A model generated the notes under the pieces. The model was not told the DNA's origin. It worked only from the letters and a program-made list of their open reading frames with translations, and searched no databases. The position numbers and the translations under genes are program-made. A stretch of DNA of 59,060 nucleotides, taken from Jimgerdemannia flammicorona (Eukaryota > Mucoromycota > Endogonomycetes > Endogonales > Endogonaceae). How positions within the stretch are numbered: the first letter of the stretch is position 1; the number at the start of each line of letters is the position of its first letter. The stretch lies in assembly GCA_003990745.1 (NCBI GenBank), contig RBNI01000019.1, positions 1 to 59,060 of the forward strand, written 5' to 3'. Below, piece after piece: positions 1 to 11,199 of the stretch.

Positions 1-497
1 AAAAAAAAAAAAAAACAATATATACTAACTACAATCTAGTATATTTCACCTTGATGTCAAGCTTGATCCATTCTGTATCCAATATATTTCTTATATAAAT
101 AGTTTAACAAAATCATTAAAAGTTGCATCAAAGAGAATAAATCTCAAGAGAAAAATATTCTTGATGTGTTATCTCAGATGAAGAGATAAATTACCAATGA
201 CCAAGTATATTCCCCTGAGTGAGAGATAGATATTTCAATATGGGCCAAAGTCATTCATGAATAGATTGAAAAAAAAATTAAGATACTTAATCTCATTACA
301 AAGTGGAGATTAAAATCTATAACTCTTAGATAGAAGATGATAATAGTATACCACTGAGTGAACAGCAGGGAAGTGAGACCCAGAAGAAATATAGACAATC
401 TTGTAAATATAGAAAACACTATCTTATTCATTCTCATCATTAAACTGGCAGTCAAACTTCAAAACTATCTAGTTAGGATCTATAATCATAAGCTGAC
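1..497. other. Unclassified AT-rich flank with poly(A) edge
   Basis: The window opens with 15 A residues. The rest is AT-rich with stops in every frame, and no domain was recognised. It ends with the 5-bp sequence ctgac (493-497), which pairs with ctggc after element A1 as its probable target-site duplication. Probably older repeat DNA, but nothing identifies the family. Confidence 0.5.
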
Positions 498-869
498 TAT
501 AATAATTTTGCATATTCTACTATGTTCCAGTATCTTTTAATTACTTAGAAATCTTCTCCTAGTACTAAGACTTTACTAGAACATTCTTGTCTTTTCTTAG
601 TACTAAGTCTCATATTTTGACTAGTTATAGAACCTTTTGAAATATTATAGAATATTATTAGTCATCTTTGCTAAGAACTTATTTCTTGGCTTTTCTCTTC
701 TTTTCTGAGATCCTTTCAGATTATTCTTTCAGATTCTGTATAAATATCCTTGTTTTCTGCTTGAATAAAGCTCAGAATATTTTCTCTCAGAATTTCTTTA
801 AGAATACTTAAATCTACAAGTATCTCTTTGAGCTACTTTAAACTTACTAGAACTTCCAGAACCATTATA
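498..869 (+). repeat. 5' LTR of A1 (internally deleted)
   Basis: About 370 bp, matching the 452-bp A-family LTR at 56741-57192 but missing roughly 80 bp after the first 15 bases. It retains the TATA-like gtataaatatcc and an aataaa signal 20-30 bp further on (near 765). It ends in accattata, a C-to-T form of accattaca. Confidence 0.85.
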
Positions 870-949
870 CTTAGTAGTAGTAGTATCATTATACCTTGCC
901 TTATTATATAAATTTGGAAACTCATCACAACTAGTCATATAAGTCCAAA

Positions 950-1800
950 ATGAGTCATGTCAGAGAACTAGCCTACTCTACTATAGGAGAAGTAGAGAGT
1001 ACTAAACCTCAAGTTAATCTGAAGGATATAATTATCACCATGACTTATCAAATCTGATAACTTCAAGCACAACTAGAATATCAGAAGACTAAGACTGTAG
1101 CTACATTATATCTTACTGCTATATCAGTCAGTTTCAAGCCCTTAAGTCAGATATCTTTAATAGTCATTGAGGAGGACTAACTCTAGATATATGGATCTTT
1201 CAATTAGGCCAATACTTTGAACTTCCAATAATTGAAGAAGACATGTAAGTCTAATTTGCCATAACACTTCTTTGAGAGAATGCAGCCATCTAGTAGTGTA
1301 ATTATATTATGACTAATTCCATACACTTAAATACAAGAATTGAAGACTGAAAATCTTTTAAAGAGGACCTTCATTAGTAGTTCAAGTCTGTTAATACTAC
1401 TAAGCTAGTCTAAGATAAGCTAGTAAACATCAAGCAACTCAAGTCTGTATAAAGTTATAAAGTACAATTCCTGTCAATTCTACTTAAACTCCCAGTGATA
1501 TCTGAGAATAAGAAGATAGCTTAATGAAGCCATGAGAATTACTAATAGGTTTGATGTTATTATCTTTGATAACTGCTTTAAACCAAAATACTACAAGAAG
1601 AACTACTTTGAGAATCATCACAAGAACCAACCCAAAGCAGTTGGCCTAGCACCAATGGATCTAGATATCATAAATAAGAAAAATAACAAGCTTACCCTAG
1701 AAGAGAAAGACCATTTGAAGAAATCTGGAGCTTGTTTCTTCTATTACTAAATAGGATATATTGTAACTAAATATTCCAAGAAGACCAGCAAACTCTCAAG
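950..1800 (+). pseudogene. A1 gag remnant with destroyed CCHC knuckle
   Basis: Starts at the first ATG after the LTR and leader. Translation gives a retrotransposon Gag capsid pattern (around 1230-1500: helical, with KLVxDKL and VNIKQLKSV blocks) broken by many stops that read as former CAA, CAG or TGG codons. A nucleic-acid-binding zinc knuckle, C-X2-C-X4-H-X4-C, is recognisable at 1733-1774, but the second Cys, the His and the last Cys are all Tyr now. Those are exactly the changes expected from C-to-T and G-to-A transitions. In the living element Gag would coat element RNA in virus-like particles. Identification rests on spacing and position, with the related copies as guide. Confidence 0.75.
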
Positions 1801-2299
1801 ACCAGTCACCATGTTGTCTAAAGACATATCTGTCAACTCTACCACTAGTCAACCTGAACTCAAGATCAAGAAGCTTTATTCAAAGACCCAGATCTCTCAA
1901 TATTAATCAGAAGGAGTCATTGGCCTTAACCTATATTCTATTAAAGAAGTCACTATTTCAGCAATAGGCTGAACTCTAGTGTCTACTGGTATTGCAGTCC
2001 AATATCCTGAAGGACATTATACCAGAATTATACAGTGATCAGGACTCAGTATTAAATATTATTTAGATATTAGTACTGGTATCATTGATTCAGACTATTG
2101 AGAACAAGTTCAAGTCTTACTTATCAACTAGAAGGATTAAAACTACACCATTAAAGAAGGAGACAGAGTCACACAAATGATCCTAGAAAAAGCCAGTCAA
2201 CTCAAGGTTATAGAAGTCTAAGAACTATCTGAAACCAAGTGAGATCAGAAAGATTTTAGTAGTACTGATCAAGCAGCAAGTCTTACTAAAAATTGAGCT

Positions 2300-4150
2300 C
2301 AAGCTATGCTCATTTTCAAAGATTTAGTTAAAGGAAAAGAAGTTCAAGTACTCATAGACAGCAGAGCTATAGGGAACATCATCAATTAGAACCTTATCAA
2401 AAATCTCAAGATTCTTACAAAGTCTGTATCTAAGAATGATAGTGAAGTTACTATTGACAGCACACTATATCCTATTGAGTCAATTGCTGCTAAACTATCC
2501 ATCAAGATTCAGAAATATTGGGAATAAGTAGACTTTGAGATTATACTACTAGGAGAATATAATTTGATCTTAGAAAAACCCTGGCTTATAAAACACAATC
2601 CAAATATCAATTGGTGCTAAAATGAAGTTATTTTATTTTAAGAAGGAGTCAATATCACTATCAAGACAGATAAGCCTATAAACAAGCAATATAGTATAAG
2701 AAAGTACTCAAGAAGGCAGTGTATACCTTTGTTGCAATAGTCCATCTCAAGAAACAAGACAAGAAGCTATCAATTAATGAAAGTATTAAGTTATTACTTG
2801 AAGAATTCAATGATGACTTTCCAGACTAGCTATCTGGTTTACCACCTGTATAAGAAGTTGATAATGTAATCAAACTGACCCCAGGAGCTGTACTATTCAA
2901 GAAATATATATATCACATATCACTACTCAAAATTGAAGCAGTCAAGAAAGAACTAGAAGAACTACTTATACAAGAAGCCATTCAACCAAGCAAATCTCCC
3001 TATGGCTCACCAGTTCTATTTATCAAAAAGAAGGATGGTATACTGTAAATATGTATAGACTATCATATACTCACCAAGCTTACAGTCAAGAACCAATATC
3101 CACTACTCTTGATTGAACAAATTTTTGATGCTTTTAAGAATATGAAGTACTTCACCAAGTTGGATCTCATGTCAGAATACTACCAAATCTAAATCAAGCC
3201 AGAAGATATTTCCAAGACTATATTCATAATTCTCTTTAGACTTTACAAATTTCTAGTTCTAGTATTTAGTCTTACAAATATACCCACCACATTCCAGACC
3301 CTCATGAATTAGATATTCAAGAATAACTATTTATCTTCTTATTGATATATCTTGATAATATCCAGATCTTTAGTACAACTAAAGAAGAATTTCTCAAGTA
3401 TATCCAAATAGTTCTGAAGATCTTGCAAAAATATAAGGTTTATACAAAGCTCAAGAAGTGTGAATTCTTCAAAGAACAAGTTGAATATCTTGATCACATT
3501 GTCTCTGCAAAAGGAATTCAAGTAGATCTGCACAAGATAGAGATAATTCAAGAATAGTCTATTCTATCAAACCTCACAGAACTCCAGTCCTTTCTTGGTC
3601 TAGCTGGCTACTACTATTACTTTGTTAGAAACTTCTCTAGTATTACTGAGCCACTGAATAACCTCATGAGGAAGATATCTAACTCTGATCATTATGTATC
3701 CTATATCTGGGACCTCTTCTGTCAATAAGCCTTCCAAGAACTCAAGAACTATCTGACCTATACTTCAGTTCTATATAATGCAGATCTAAGTTTGAAATTT
3801 ACCATTATTATAGATATATCCAATTTTGCCATTAGAGCAGTCCTGTTACAAGATAATGATAAAGAACATTATCTTATTATCTTCAAGTTCTATAAGTTAG
3901 TCTTAGCTAAGCAAAGCTAGCCACTCATAAGAAGGAGCTACTGGCAATAATATATACCCTAGACTACTGGTAATACTATTTAGAAGATATTGAGTTTGAT
4001 ATTATCACTGATCATCAAGCACTCAAGTATATTAACACCTAATCTACTCTATCATATCTATAAGTCAAGTAGAGTCTCAAGCTTCAAACCTTCAATCTGA
4101 TGATTATCTATAAGTCTGATAAAATACTTATAGTACTAGATACCTTATCT
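2300..4150 (+). pseudogene. A1 pol remnant: protease, reverse transcriptase, RNase H
   Basis: The aspartic protease lies near 2340-2640; the active-site LIDSGA motif is decayed to LIDSRA at about 2350, and a later ILEKPWL block (about 2570) fits the ILG-W-L element. Reverse transcriptase spans about 2790-3560: KKDG, IDY, TKLDL, the Y-x-x-I substrate region and YLDN at about 3345 in place of YxDD. A frameshift separates the fingers/palm from the YLDN part. RNase H follows at about 3780-4060, with an FTIIIDIS block and a DHQAL-like histidine region. The family makes element cDNA in cytoplasmic particles. Stops and the missing second catalytic Asp rule out activity. Confidence 0.85.
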
Positions 4151-4169
4151 AGACCCCAGACCTCACCAT

Positions 4170-5640
4170 AATTATGCAAGTTACCTTGGCACCTGAATGT
4201 CTAGACCAAATCAGACAAGCTTATCAAGATAATACTATCACCACTAGTGTTTTCTTGAATGAGCTCAAGGATATATATACTATAAAGAACAACCTGATCT
4301 ACCATCAAGACAAAGTCTATCTATGTGACAATATAAATCTCTATTACAAGATACTATAAGAATACTATGATTTTCCACTTATTAGTCTTCTTTAAATTGA
4401 GAAAATAGTCAAGAACATCCAGTGTCACTATTATTGACTAAGTATGATAAGGAAATCAAGAACTATATTTCTAGCTATAATCTTTGTCAGTGCAATAAGT
4501 CTGCTAATCAAGCACTAGCTGGTTTGCTACAACTACTGTCAATTCTAATTAAGAAATTTGAGTAAGTTATAATAGACTGTATAACTCAACTACTATGAAT
4601 CCAATCTGGTACTAGTGCTATCATTGTATTCATTGACTGCCTGATCAAGACAATGGTTACCAAATCAACTATGATCAATATTACTGTACCTGAGATTGCA
4701 AGATCTTCTTCAAGTTCATCTTCCATCACTATAGTCTACTATGAGTAATTATGAGTGATTATGACCCCAAGTTCACTAGTTACTTTTGGTAAATTCTTTT
4801 CAAGACTCTGGAAACCCAATTGACTATGTCTATTACCTTTTACCTACAAATAGATAGACATACTGAGCATATGAACAGAACTCTAGAATAAATATTCAGA
4901 AACTATATTTCTTATGAGCAAGATGATTGGGATCATTACTTGACTTATGTAGAATTTTTATATAACAATATTATTCAATTATCTACTGATCTTTCTCCCT
5001 TTCAGCTACTCTATGATCAAGACTCTGAGACCCTTACAAGTTTAGTCTCTTTCAAGAAATCAGTCAAATACAAGTTCCTACCACTAAGAACCTCACAGAC
5101 AAAATGGACAAACTACTCAAGATTGCTACTATAAACCTCTAGAAGGCTCAACAGTATCAAGCTAAGTATGCTGATAAGAAATACTATAATATTATCTACA
5201 CTATTAGTGGTTAAGTCTTACTATCTACTGAGAATCTCAAGATATAATCTCAAGTTAACCATCTATTGAACAAGTTCTAACCCAAATATATTAGATCCTT
5301 TGAGATTACTAAACAAGTCTCTGCATCCTCCTACTATCTCAAATTATCTGAAACTATGAGAGTATATCCAGTCTTTTATATATTATATCTCAAGATCTAG
5401 AACCAGTTACCACCATACCCTGGTCAAATTTCTAAGCCATCTGTCCCTGTAATTATTGAAGACTATATTGAGTATAAAGTTGAGAAAATTCTTAACAAGC
5501 AAATCCACTACTATTATCCTGAATATCTGATCAAGTAGATGGGCCACTCTGAATATGATACTATCTGAGAACTACTAATCAATCTCAAAAACTCTTAAGA
5601 CCTGATTCAAGACTTTAAGATAAAATATATTATCTAATCT
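4170..5640 (+). pseudogene. A1 integrase remnant with C-terminal chromodomain
   Basis: After a linker (short open stretch 4174-4359) comes the integrase zinc-binding region (IQCHYYW, about 4420), the core with IIDC and FIDCLIK blocks (about 4570-4640), then the GPF-like and VYPVF blocks at 5280-5400. Residues encoded at about 5460-5637 match a chromodomain: EYKVEKILNKQ, a YLIK-W/stop-MGHSEY segment and E-LLINLKNS. The chromodomain defines this lineage (chromoviruses) and in relatives guides insertion to methylated-histone chromatin. At least five stops interrupt it. The copy at 57498-57878 shows the same domain intact. Confidence 0.85.
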
Positions 5641-5934
5641 CTATAGTGACTTTCTTGGATTATTGACAATCTATGGCAATAATCAGTACCTTATATATCA
5701 GAAGTTTACTTTGAGACCCCAGAACTAGCAGAATATCTAGTGAATAAGAAGTCTACTGAAATAAAACTACTAGCTGGATTTGAATCTCTTTTAGTTGATT
5801 AGTCTAATAATAGACCCTCTGCTCTCTATAAGGATGGTCAATTCTTATCAATATGCTGATACAAGTTTGAGAAATTTTGGTTAAGTATATTTAGTCTTAT
5901 ATTACCTAAGAACTCAATGAGGATATTCATTCTT

Positions 5935-5947
5935 AAGGAAGGAGGAA
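5935..5947 (+). promoter_or_regulatory. Polypurine tract of A1
   Basis: A 13-base purine run, aaggaaggaggaa, directly abuts the 3' LTR start at 5948. This is the standard plus-strand priming site of LTR elements. The equivalent tract in A2 is at 57193-57204. Confidence 0.8.
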
Positions 5948-6233
5948 TATAATAATTTTATAGTTATATTTTAGTCTTAGTATTTTTTCATAGTCTTTTC
6001 TTATCTTTTCTTATATATTCTACTATATTTCAGTACCTTCTAAATGTCTAGAAATCTTCTCTTAATATAAAGACTTCTCTAGAACATATTTGTCTTTTCT
6101 CAGCACTAAGTCTCATATCTTAGCTAGTCATAGAACCTTTTGGAACATTTTAGAATATTATTAGTCATTTTTGTCAAGAACTTATTTCTTGACTTTTCTC
6201 TTCTTTTCAGAGATCCTTCTGGATTTTTCTTTC

Positions 6234-6251
6234 AGATCTTGTATAAATATC
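6234..6251. repeat. Left target-site duplication of the LINE
   Basis: agatcttgtataaatatc, 18 bp, matches 7915-7932 at 17 of 18 positions. The single difference is G/A. Confidence 0.9.
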
Positions 6252-7914
6252 TTTTTTTTTTATAGTCACAAGGACTTCTACTTTATTATCAAACTATTTA
6301 TAATATACTAATACACATGAACCCCTTGTCCAATTCCACAGAGAAGCTTCCTTCTCTTCTCACTGGTACTCTGAAATGCTATCAACTCTCCTACCACCCC
6401 AATCCTCTCTCTACTCTTCATACAGATTATCTCCACTAGTTATCTCTGATACCTATAACCAGTATCTCACCCCCTCTACCACCCATTCAACAAGTCCACC
6501 ATTAGCCACTCTTATCTAGCAACTCTTACCCGAAGCATCAGTCATTGACCTTTCTCAAATACATATAGCCAATATCTAGCAAGCTCAATCCAAATGGTCA
6601 GTACCCATCTTAATGTCAGCCACTCATCCTTCAACCTCCCCACCAGTATCCTCTGGAGGTTGCCCCACCTCCTTTCCACCACCAACTCTGTTTAGTATAT
6701 TCATAGCTACATCTCAATTACTCTCCAAAAGTCACCTATCACCTCATACTCTTCTAGCCAATGTTCAGAAGTCTGTACCACTCTCCCCTTCTGCCTAATA
6801 TTCAGATACTCTTTATACTCCCAAGTACCTCCTTTTACCAAGTGATCCAACTAGTAGTTCAATATTACATTATACCATAGAAGTTGCCACCATACTACCC
6901 AAAACTTGGAGAGAACCCTTCTTACTACCTACTTGCCCTATAACTAAATATCATTTCAATTCTACTCTTTTCTAATCTCCACCCTCTGCTATATCTCAGG
7001 TAACAGATCTCTTCTATACTCCTGAAGATACTTTATGCCATCCTCTAAGCAGAAGTTATCCACTGATGCTCTATCTAGCAGAAGATAGTCCCACTATATC
7101 TGGGGTCCCCAGTCCTCCTCTCCCTCATTACTCTGCTATTAGAGACTAATATAGTGAGTTCCATCAGCCACTCCCACCAGAATCTCCTAAATTGTATCCT
7201 CTGACTTTCCTCCAAAGCTACTAGAGATAGTAGGTCTCTAGTTATACTATAGAGAGAGAATTAGGCCTCCTACACCCTTTGTATAAGGGGAACCCACTCT
7301 CTCCCCCTCAACTCACTAGCTTGCTTCAGTCACCATGCTTACTAGCAATAAAGATGCTTGGAAAAATTCATCAGACCCAGGCCTCCCCAGTCTACTGATA
7401 AGATCAATATCTCTCAGCTAATCTGACTCTATCATCTTATCCATATTCAGGTCCTGGCCATCTTTAAAAATCTCTTGACCACCCTTGCCAAAAAGTCCAA
7501 ATAGTTGTCCAGGTAATACAGCTTAGCCAGTCAGTATATATTTAGGACTGTCACCCTCTCTATCAGAGATATATAGTGATCACCCCACTCTAAGAGAGTA
7601 TTCACCCACTCTACCAACTACTACTCTCACCAACTATAAGATAATAAGGAGCCATATACTGAGAAGTAGATCTCCAGATATCAAACAGCCTCTCCTATAG
7701 AAATAATTGTTTCAATTACATCTCTACCTACTATTTATCTCCTCAACACCAAAGTTTCACACTTATGCCAGTTGAGCTTAGCTCCCAAGCAACCCTCATA
7801 CTACTCCACTATACCTTTTAGTGTCACTACATCCTCTGTTGATTCCAGTCTGACCATAATATTATCAGCAAGGCACTCATTTTCCAATTAACCTCTGGAA
7901 TATCTAACTTCTCT
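6252..7914 (-). mobile_element. 5'-truncated LINE (Tad1-like) insertion
   Basis: An insertion of 1663 bp flanked by an 18-bp target duplication. On the minus strand it ends in a poly(A) tail (T run at 6252-6261), as expected for target-primed reverse transcription. Its 5' end lies within the reverse transcriptase palm, so it is dead on arrival. It is richer in C than the host LTR, which makes it look younger or less mutated. Confidence 0.88.
6950..7880 (-). pseudogene. LINE reverse transcriptase C-terminal remnant
   Basis: Reading leftward from about 7875 on the minus strand: LADNIMVRLES, which corresponds to the catalytic YADD block, then an EDV...LKGIVE segment and GCLGAKLNWHKCETL, which matches the SGAKLNWxKSE signature of Tad1/Jockey-type LINE reverse transcriptases. 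A YLEIYFS block (R-Y-L-G-I), an SLIERV block and a LAKLYYL block follow in order. Stops are frequent and the second catalytic Asp reads Asn. The Tad1-like assignment rests on motif style and fungal host; another non-LTR clade is possible. Confidence 0.75.
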
Positions 7915-7932
7915 AGATCTTATATAAATATC
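7915..7932. repeat. Right target-site duplication of the LINE
   Basis: agatcttatataaatatc, pairing with 6234-6251. After it the A1 LTR sequence resumes without loss. Confidence 0.9.
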
Positions 7933-8127
7933 CTTATTCTCTGCTTAAATAAAGCTCAGAATAATTTCTCTCAGAATTTCTTCAAGAATACTTGAATCTA
8001 CAAGTATCTCTTAGAACTACTTTAGGCCTACTAGAACTTCTAGAACTTAGCTACTTTCTCCTTAAGAAACTAGAACCATTATACTGGCAATCATCAGACC
8101 AGAGTTCATTATTATTAGTTTGTACTC

Positions 8128-8343
8128 ATATATACCTCATTATAATCTAGAGAGAGTATAGAAGCTCATCATAACTTAAGAGAGGTTCTATTCTAAGCTT
8201 CAGATGAGATTCTGTCCCAATCTGGTCAGCTTCTATATAATAATCTAGTATCTGCTGAATGCAGCCCCATCTGATGAATTCTGAGTATTCATTTGTAGCA
8301 AATCTATCAAGAGTAATAAAGTCACCATAGGTGAGCTCATATT
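8128..8343 (-). pseudogene. Unidentified decayed coding remnant (about 70 codons)
   Basis: On the minus strand the frame from 8343 reads YELTYGDFITLDRFATNEY, then EFIRWGCIQQILDYYIEADQ, and stays open for about 65 codons except one TAG near the end. Composition is protein-like, unlike the surrounding AT-rich DNA. No start codon or family is recognised. It lies 0.5 kb downstream, in its own orientation, of another remnant (8835-9248), so both may come from one old element. Confidence 0.4.
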
Positions 8344-8834
8344 CTATAGTTATATAGATATTTTAATAACTTTTATAATGAGTATAATGGGTTAATTAAA
8401 GCATTAAACTTATCTACTAAATTGATAATAGAATATATACCAAACAGCAGTAATTCCTTTCATAAATCACTATGGTAAATTCTTTTATATTCTTAATCCT
8501 CTGGCCCACTCCAAAGAAATAGAATAGGGCTCTCCAGGACATACTTGACAATATTGATACCAGAATATAAATATGTATGTATATTAGTCTTTTTATTAGT
8601 TGAGACAATATCTTTCTTCTTAATAGATAAATGATGAAAACTTACCAGAATAGTATGAACTTCTTAAAGAAGCCTCTTTATCTATATATATAATAGGAAA
8701 TCAGAAAGGCAGGACTGGGGATATCAAATAATCTAAACAAGAGCAGTATAAATTTGATGTAGCAGATGAGAGACAGATAAGAAGATTGAAGCTACTGCTT
8801 ATATATAAGACTGAAAATGGGGTCCATACTGGCC

Positions 8835-9248
8835 TTAAAAACTCTTTGATGGTTGATTATCTATAGGCTCATAAGTATCTATTTGATGGTATTCTTCATA
8901 TTTAGCTACTATAGTGTCCACTTTGACCAATGGATACTCTTCAGCTGCTGTAGTGTCTACACTGACCCAAGTATGCTCTTTGTTATTGTTGATAGTTTCA
9001 TTATAGCTGCCAGTATCCAGATCTTAATATAGTGATGAGAATTCATTTTGCTGAGGATCTTCTAGAGAGTCATTATCATCACAATATTGACTATTCTGTA
9101 ATGATAGTGATATAACTACTGGCCCAATTGTTTAGTACTTTCTCCTATTCTATAATAGTAGTGTATTCTGTAATAGTAGAGATGTGATTACTGCCTTAAT
9201 TCTTTTATACTTTCTTCTAACTAATAAGTTCTTCTTTACTAATAATAT
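8835..9248 (-). pseudogene. Unidentified decayed coding remnant (138 codons)
   Basis: One minus-strand frame runs 138 codons to the terminal TAA at 8835, with only three internal stops, each explicable as C-to-T or G-to-A. The start is basic (VKKNLLVRRKYKRIKAV), the rest acidic (CDDNDSLEDPQQNEF), with an internal near-repeat VSVDTTAAEEY / VKVDTIVAKYEEY (about 8890-8975). A basic block before an acidic tail is common at the C-termini of DNA transposases, but no catalytic motif is visible, so this is only a guess. Confidence 0.4.
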
Positions 9249-9591
9249 CTATTTAATACTATAATTGTTTGATTTATAATGAGCAGTATGTGCATGAGTT
9301 CAGTGCCCAGATAAGTGCATATGTAAAGTATGTGACCAGACAAAATATTTATCAAAGTTTTGGCTATAATTAAAGCTAAAGGTAATTTAACTAATATTAA
9401 ATAAGTTATAAAATATTATTAGTATATTTTAAGCTACAAACTCTTTATTCTCATTTTCTATGCTATGCTATCTAAAAATAAAATGAAATACACTACTGGT
9501 GATTTATATGTTTAGTATAGTTACAATATTTCTATTTTGTCAAAAATATAATATATTACTTATATAGCAATCTCTCTTAATTAGTATTACC

Positions 9592-10210
9592 TCCAAAGGT
9601 CATAGAACTAACAATTGCAGTATAGTACATATCTCTAACTGATCTCACTTCAAATATAGTTGGCTTGAACTTAAGTTCAAGTACAGCATCAAGGCCCTAT
9701 AGAATCTCTCCAAATACCTCTCAAAATTCCCCAAAGATTGTAAAGCCAATAGTTGCAATATAGTATATATATTCAAGACTCTATGGTATCTCCAGAAATA
9801 TATCTCAAAATCCCCCAAAGGCCATATGGCTAACAGTTGTAGTCTAGTATATGTCTTCAACCAATATTGCTTTAAATATAGTCAGCTGAAGCTTGAGTAT
9901 AACAGTATTAAGGCCCCATAGTGGGAAACAAAAGACAGTCATTGATGAGACTGACTCAAGTAATATATATAAGTGATCAAGATGGCCTAACCTCTTGTAA
10001 CTCTGAAGTAATAGTACTATCCAGAAATACCTTCTAAAATATCTCTCAAAATCTCTCAAAGGTCATAAAGCCAAAGTTGCAGCCATGTCTCTTACTAATT
10101 TCACTTCAAATACAGTCAACTTGTGCTCAAGAACAGCATTAAGGCCCAATAGTGAGAAGCAAAAGACAGTCATTAATGAGGCTGACTTAAGCAATATAAG
10201 TAATTAAGAG
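9592..10210. repeat. Imperfect direct repeats, units from 9597, 9732, 9814 and 10056
   Basis: Four segments begin with caaaggtcata-like sequence followed by caatagttgcagtatagtayat. The units at 9597, 9814 and 10056 continue with a shared stretch (cttcaaatatagtcagcttg, then cagcattaaggcccyatag), and the last two also share an agtcattgatgagrctgact stretch. The plus-strand frame after 10080 gives a short protein-like run (SEKQKTVINEADLSNI). The minus strand is also partly open because the units repeat a DFERYFxRYF-like peptide. The coding strand cannot be settled. Confidence 0.5.
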
Positions 10211-10301
10211 AATGACCAAGAGAATGAGGTTATTGTAGATAAGGAGAATATTGCTATTCAACTTAAAGATGATCAAAAGTATAACTGAAGAGATTAATTA
10301 A

Positions 10302-11055
10302 TTGAAGATTAAGTTTATTAAGTTCACTAATTACAATTTTTTCTGCAGACCTAATCTTAGTAATTACTTATCATATTACTTTATTGGTAAGCAGTTTGGA
10401 CTAGATCCAAACCTTGGTATAGGATATGTAGTCTTCAAATCTGGTACACATACTTTCAATACTGTATACAATAAGTTTTACAAGTTGATACAGTAGCTTG
10501 CAGACTTATATATCTCAAAGTATATAGAATATATAATTATATATAATTTCAATATCTTGTATTTTACCAGAAATGATTTTTTGCTAACTTGTGTTACTCT
10601 CCAGACCTGACTCTGGGCCTATAGACATCTCTATATTACAAAAACTCATTGCTAGCAATGAGATCACCAAGAACAATATTCAGAAATGCTTAGAGAGATT
10701 GCTGAAGAGTATTGACAAGAGCTTCCTGCAAAGCTATCTAGCTAGTTTATATGTGACTGTTGCTTATATGATGAAGAATCTTATTGTAACAGCTATCAGT
10801 TATTGGATAAATTAGAAGCTTAGTACTTACTTCAAATTAAAAGAGAAGATATATAGTACTATCTGCAATCTAGATTAGTTTATAAAATCAGTTGCTGGAA
10901 TAGCTCCTGCTAACCCCCTTACTGGTGTAAATGGATCCAAATTTAAATCTAGAAAGACAGTAAATGAGGTTACTCTAACTGAGATAGGACTGATACTGAG
11001 TGATAGAAAAGTTGAGGAGATATCTCTAATTAATGATGATGACAAAGATTAGAAT
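10302..11055 (+). other. Decayed plus-strand coding fragments, unidentified
   Basis: Two short open stretches in different frames, 10302-10496 and 10591-10815, plus a continuation to about 11055 with two stops and an acidic end (LINDDDKD). No start context, catalytic motif or family was recognised. Together they look like one old, frameshifted gene or transposon ORF. Confidence 0.3.
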
Positions 11056-11072
11056 TTTCTCCAGTTTGCAAG

Positions 11073-11170
11073 TTGTAGGAAGTTTGTGAGTTGTAGCAGT
11101 TTGTGAGTTGTGAGTTGGCAAGTTTTAGTTTGTAAGTTGCAGTTTGGAAGTTATAGTTTACAAATTGTAT
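11073..11170. repeat. TG-rich degenerate tandem repeat
   Basis: Variations on gcagtttgtgagttgta, with a period of roughly 14-17 bp, recur six or seven times before a T-rich run at 11169-11192. Simple-sequence expansion; no coding meaning seen. Confidence 0.6.
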
Positions 11171-11199
11171 TTTTTTTTTTCTTTTTTTTTTTCTACATA

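Larger units (their letters stand above)
498..8083 (+). mobile_element. Ty3/gypsy chromovirus A1, decayed, interrupted by a LINE
   Basis: Complete LTR element in the order LTR, gag, protease, reverse transcriptase, RNase H, integrase, chromodomain, polypurine tract, LTR. The LTRs now read tataataa...accattata; the better preserved relative at the right window edge reads tgtaacaa...accattaca. All these differences are C-to-T or G-to-A changes in CpA/TpG context. Flanks ctgac (493-497) and ctggc (8084-8088) form a 4/5 target duplication. Every coding domain has multiple TAA/TAG/TGA stops and at least one frameshift (about 3340), so it is non-autonomous. The 3' LTR was later split by a LINE at 6252-7914. 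Confidence 0.9.
5948..8083 (+). repeat. 3' LTR of A1, split by LINE insertion
   Basis: The LTR begins tataataatttta (from tgtaacaatttta) and ends accattata. After removing the LINE and one target copy it is about 455 bp, matching A2's 452 bp. The break falls at the TATA box (tataaatat), which is part of the duplicated target. Confidence 0.88.

Noticed and set aside
1..15. Terminal homopolymers (also 59041-59060) as telomeric or end structures
   Set aside because: Plain A and T runs, no telomere-type repeat; more likely contig edges at homopolymers.
6613..6798. Plus-strand Ser/Pro-rich ORF
   Set aside because: Lies antisense in the LINE; the minus strand carries the reverse transcriptase homology.
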